The notes beneath the pieces were generated by a model. The model searched no databases. It worked only from the letters and a program-made list of their open reading frames with translations, and was not told the DNA's origin. A DNA stretch of 7,825 nt. Origin: an uncultured Leucobacter sp. Its GTDB lineage: Bacteria > Actinomycetota > Actinomycetes > Actinomycetales > Microbacteriaceae. A program made the position numbers and the translations under genes. How positions within the stretch are numbered: the stretch's first letter is position 1; each line of letters starts with the position of its first letter. Below are positions 5,944 through 7,825 of this stretch, in pieces. The stretch lies in NCBI GenBank assembly GCA_945952575.1, contig CAMFIY010000124.1, forward strand, positions 1-7,825, written 5' to 3'.

Positions 5944-6590
5944 ACGCCTCCATCGCCGACTTCATCCCGAACCTGCTCCAGGGCGCGATCCTCACGATTG
6001 TGATCGCGGCCAGCTCGTGGGTGATCGCGACCGGGCTCGGCTTCGTCTTCGCCCTCATCCAGCGCAGCCGCTTCGTCCTGGTGCGGGGGGTGAACGACTT
6101 CATCACGACCTGCCTGAGGGGTCTGCCGCAACTGGTGATGGTCTATCTCGTCTACTTCGGGCTCGGCCAGCTCGGCTTCGATCTCTCACCCTTCCTCGCC
6201 GCGGTGATCGCCTTGGGCGTGACCGAGGCGAGTTTCACCGCCGAGATCTTCCGCAGCGGCTTCGCCACGGTGGGGCCTCGTCGGGTCGAGGCCGCCCAGT
6301 CGCTCGGTCTGAGCGGGCGGCAGATCGTCGCGTCCATCGAACTCCCGATCCTGATGCGCTTCGCCACCGCTCCGCTGCTCAACAGCTTCGTCGGACTGGT
6401 CAAGCTCTCGACCCTCGCCTCGGCGATCGGCGTGGGTGAGCTGCTCTACCAGGGGCGGATCATCATCACGCGCACCTATCAGATCGTCGAAGTGTCGCTG
6501 CTGCTGATCGCGCTCTATCTGATCTTCACCGTGCCGATCACGCGATCGGTGACCTGGATCGAGGGCCGCATGCGGAGCAGGATCGCCTGA
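5940..6590 (+). CDS. Second ABC importer permease, polar amino acid (PAAT) family
   Basis: This 216-residue membrane protein is the partner of the first permease. Hydrophobic segments lie near residues 13-40, 63-80, 84-97, 143-167 and 184-203. The family signature is CLRGLPQLVMVYLVYFGLG (58-76), and the ATPase-docking EAA loop is VEAAQSLGLSGRQIVASIELPI (116-137; Glu117-Ala-Ala, Gly123). It is clearly diverged from the first permease, so this is a heterodimer rather than a recent duplication. The ATG at 5940 lies within the ATGA overlap with the ATPase stop; the upstream ribosome site is weak, so translation probably depends on ribosomes finishing the ATPase gene. The order permease-ATPase-permease is a known family-3 variant. 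Confidence 0.93.
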   Translation: MNASIADFIPNLLQGAILTIVIAASSWVIATGLGFVFALIQRSRFVLVRGVNDFITTCLRGLPQLVMVYLVYFGLGQLGFDLSPFLAAVIALGVTEASFTAEIFRSGFATVGPRRVEAAQSLGLSGRQIVASIELPILMRFATAPLLNSFVGLVKLSTLASAIGVGELLYQGRIIITRTYQIVEVSLLLIALYLIFTVPITRSVTWIEGRMRSRIA

Positions 6591-6594
6591 CCGT

Positions 6595-6618
6595 CCGGCC
6601 GATGCGCGGCATCGCCGG
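6595..6618 (+). other. Intercistronic hairpin before the aldehyde dehydrogenase gene
   Basis: CCGG (6595-6598) plus CGATGC (6600-6605) pair with GCATCG (6609-6614) plus CCGG (6615-6618), giving a 10-bp stem with one bulged C (6599) and a three-base GCG loop. No T-run follows, so it is not a classic terminator. It lies 24 bases before the next ATG and could stabilise the upstream message or reduce read-through into the dehydrogenase gene. Confidence 0.5.
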
Positions 6619-6642
6619 TGAGACAACGAATCGAGGAGAGCA

Positions 6643-7776
6643 ATGGAGAAGTTCGAACCCTACATCGCGGGCCGGCAGGTCGATCTCGCGGACGCCGCCG
6701 AGACGCCGCTCGTCAACCCGGCATCGTGCGAGGTCTGGGGGGTGTCGCTCGTCTCGACGAGGGCGGCGTCGCAGGCGATCGATGCCGCAGTCGAGGCGAT
6801 GGAGTCCGAGGCGTGGCGCGGGCTCCCGCTTCAGGAGCGCGCGAACGCGATGCGCCGCCTCGCGCAGCTCGCCGAGGCACACGCCGCCGAGTTCACTCGG
6901 TTGGAGTCCCTCGTGACGGGCAAGCTCGCCAAAGCGACGCTCGGCGAAGGCGCGCACGTGGCCGAGACCCTGAACTACTTCGCCGGGCAGGCGGACGCGC
7001 TCTCCGGGAGACTCGTCGAACTCGCGCCGACCACCGAGGGCAAGGTGATCCACGAACCGGTGGGCGTCGTCGTGGGCATCACTCCCTTCAACGGTTCGCT
7101 CTCGCTGGGAATCTGGAAGGTGGCGCCGGCCCTGGCCATGGGCAACGCCATCGTTCTGAAGCCGCCGTCCGCGGCCCCCGGTTCTTCGATTCTGCTGGCG
7201 AAGCTCGCCGCCGAGGCCGGTTTCCCACCGGGCGTGCTCAGCGTCGTCCCCGGCGAGGCGGAAGTGGCCGAACTGCTGGTGGACGACCCGCGCGTGGCCC
7301 TGGTGAGCTTCACCGGGAGCACCGGCGTCGCCAGAAAGGTCGGGGCGAGAGTCACCGGGCGCCTCGGGCGGTTCGTCTGCGAGACCGGGGGGAAGTCGCC
7401 GCAGATCGTCTTCGCCGACGCGGATCTCGACCGGGCCGCGGATGGCGTCTCGCAGGGGATCTTCTCGAATGCCGGGCAGTCGTGCATTGCGGGATCCCGT
7501 CTGCTGGTCGAGGAGTCGGTGGCCGAGGAGTTCCTCCGGAAACTCGACGAGCGCGTCGCGCGCGTGCGCACCGGTGAGATGAGCGATCCCGAGTCGACCA
7601 TGGGGCCGCTGGCCTCCGAGCGTCAATACGCGCGGGTGACCGGCTACCTCGAGCGTGCGCTGGGGGAGGGAGCCGAGTTGCGCGCGCAGGGCGAGGTGCC
7701 CGCGGGGCCCGGCTACTTCGTCACCCCCACGGTGCTGATCGATCGCGCACGCAGCACCACCGCGTGGAGGACGGAG
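6643..7776 (+). CDS. Aldehyde dehydrogenase (NAD(P)+-dependent), 3'-truncated
   Basis: The enzyme oxidises an aldehyde to its carboxylic acid in the cytoplasm. The first 378 genomic residues are present; about 100 are missing because the sequence runs into adapter at 7777. Catalytic positions are all visible: Asn150 in GITPFNGS (145-152), Lys173 in VLKPPSAAP, the FTGST cofactor turn (223-227), general base Glu247 in CETGGKSP, and the nucleophile Cys281 in NAGQSCIAGSR. The GYFVTPTVL segment (358-366) near the break is also normal. Position 176, where NAD-dependent members have Glu in KPxE, is Ser as in NADP-dependent GabD (KPAS), so NADP+ use is possible. The start has a good Shine-Dalgarno (GAGGAGAG, 6633-6640), 53 bases after the permease start-stop pair ends. 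Being in the importer operon, it probably acts on the imported compound or a product. The substrate is not readable from sequence. Confidence 0.94.
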
Positions 7777-7825
7777 CTGTCTCTTATACACATCTCCGAG
7801 CCCACGAGACGCTCATGAATCTCGT
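7777..7825 (+). other. Illumina Nextera adapter with i7 index (not genomic)
   Basis: The last 49 bases are library-preparation sequence. The 19-base Tn5 mosaic end CTGTCTCTTATACACATCT lies at 7777-7795, the read-2 primer part CCGAGCCCACGAGAC at 7796-7810, an 8-base index GCTCATGA at 7811-7818, and the beginning of the P7 end, ATCTCGT, at 7819-7825. The index matches Nextera XT N714 as I recall it. Translated in the dehydrogenase frame it yields LSLIHISEPTRRS, a familiar artefact peptide; on the other strand it yields MYKRQ. Confidence 0.98.

Noticed and set aside
6538..7791. Long minus-strand open frame of 417 codons opposite the dehydrogenase gene
   Set aside because: It starts inside the adapter (MYKRQ), lies wholly antisense to a clear aldehyde dehydrogenase, and its sequence is Arg/Gly/His-rich with no domain. 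It is a GC-rich shadow frame.
7777..7795. Tn5 mosaic end as evidence of a natural transposon
   Set aside because: It is the engineered 19-base end followed directly by primer, index and P7 sequence, so it is library adapter and not a mobile element.

Overview
The window is GC-rich throughout. Genes are packed closely, stop/start overlaps of the ATGA type are used, and purine-rich Shine-Dalgarno sites precede most starts. Together with the AGC-rich lipoprotein signal and an apparently leaderless regulator gene, this suggests a high-GC actinobacterium, perhaps a Micrococcales member. That placement is an inference from composition and style; no marker gene is present. All intact genes look ordinary and full length, and there is no RNA gene, CRISPR array, insertion sequence or phage gene.

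Layout. (1) At 1-2062, on the plus strand, lies the 3' part of a family III (CaiB/BaiF) CoA-transferase gene, overlapped by a complete MmgE/PrpD-family gene. (2) A 235-base gap (2063-2297) follows, in which I see no gene and no convincing terminator. (3) At 2298-3323, on the minus strand, is a LacI-family regulator, convergent with the first pair. (4) At 3324-3505 is a divergent control region with two copies of a LacI-type operator core, a likely promoter for the rightward operon, and a hairpin that shows the Shine-Dalgarno site in its loop. (5) At 3506-6590 is a complete polar-amino-acid-type ABC importer: lipoprotein binding protein, permease, ATPase, second permease. (6) From 6643 runs an aldehyde dehydrogenase gene that is cut off at 7776. 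(7) The last 49 bases (7777-7825) are not genomic. They are an Illumina Nextera read-2 adapter with an i7 index.

How the genes may work together. The LacI-family protein probably controls the importer-dehydrogenase operon, and perhaps itself, in response to the imported compound or a product of it. The binding protein keeps the carboxylate-binding Arg of amino-acid receptors, but seems to lack the Asp that holds the alpha-ammonium group. The ligand may therefore be a carboxylate or modified amine rather than a standard alpha-amino acid. An aldehyde dehydrogenase, a CoA-transferase and an MmgE/PrpD enzyme (the family of 2-methylcitrate dehydratase, cis-aconitate decarboxylase and iminodisuccinate epimerase) would fit a catabolic route. 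In it an imported compound is oxidised to a carboxylic acid, made into a CoA thioester, and rearranged or dehydrated. The substrate cannot be named from sequence alone. Whether the leftward pair belongs to the same regulon is unknown, because its promoter lies outside the window.
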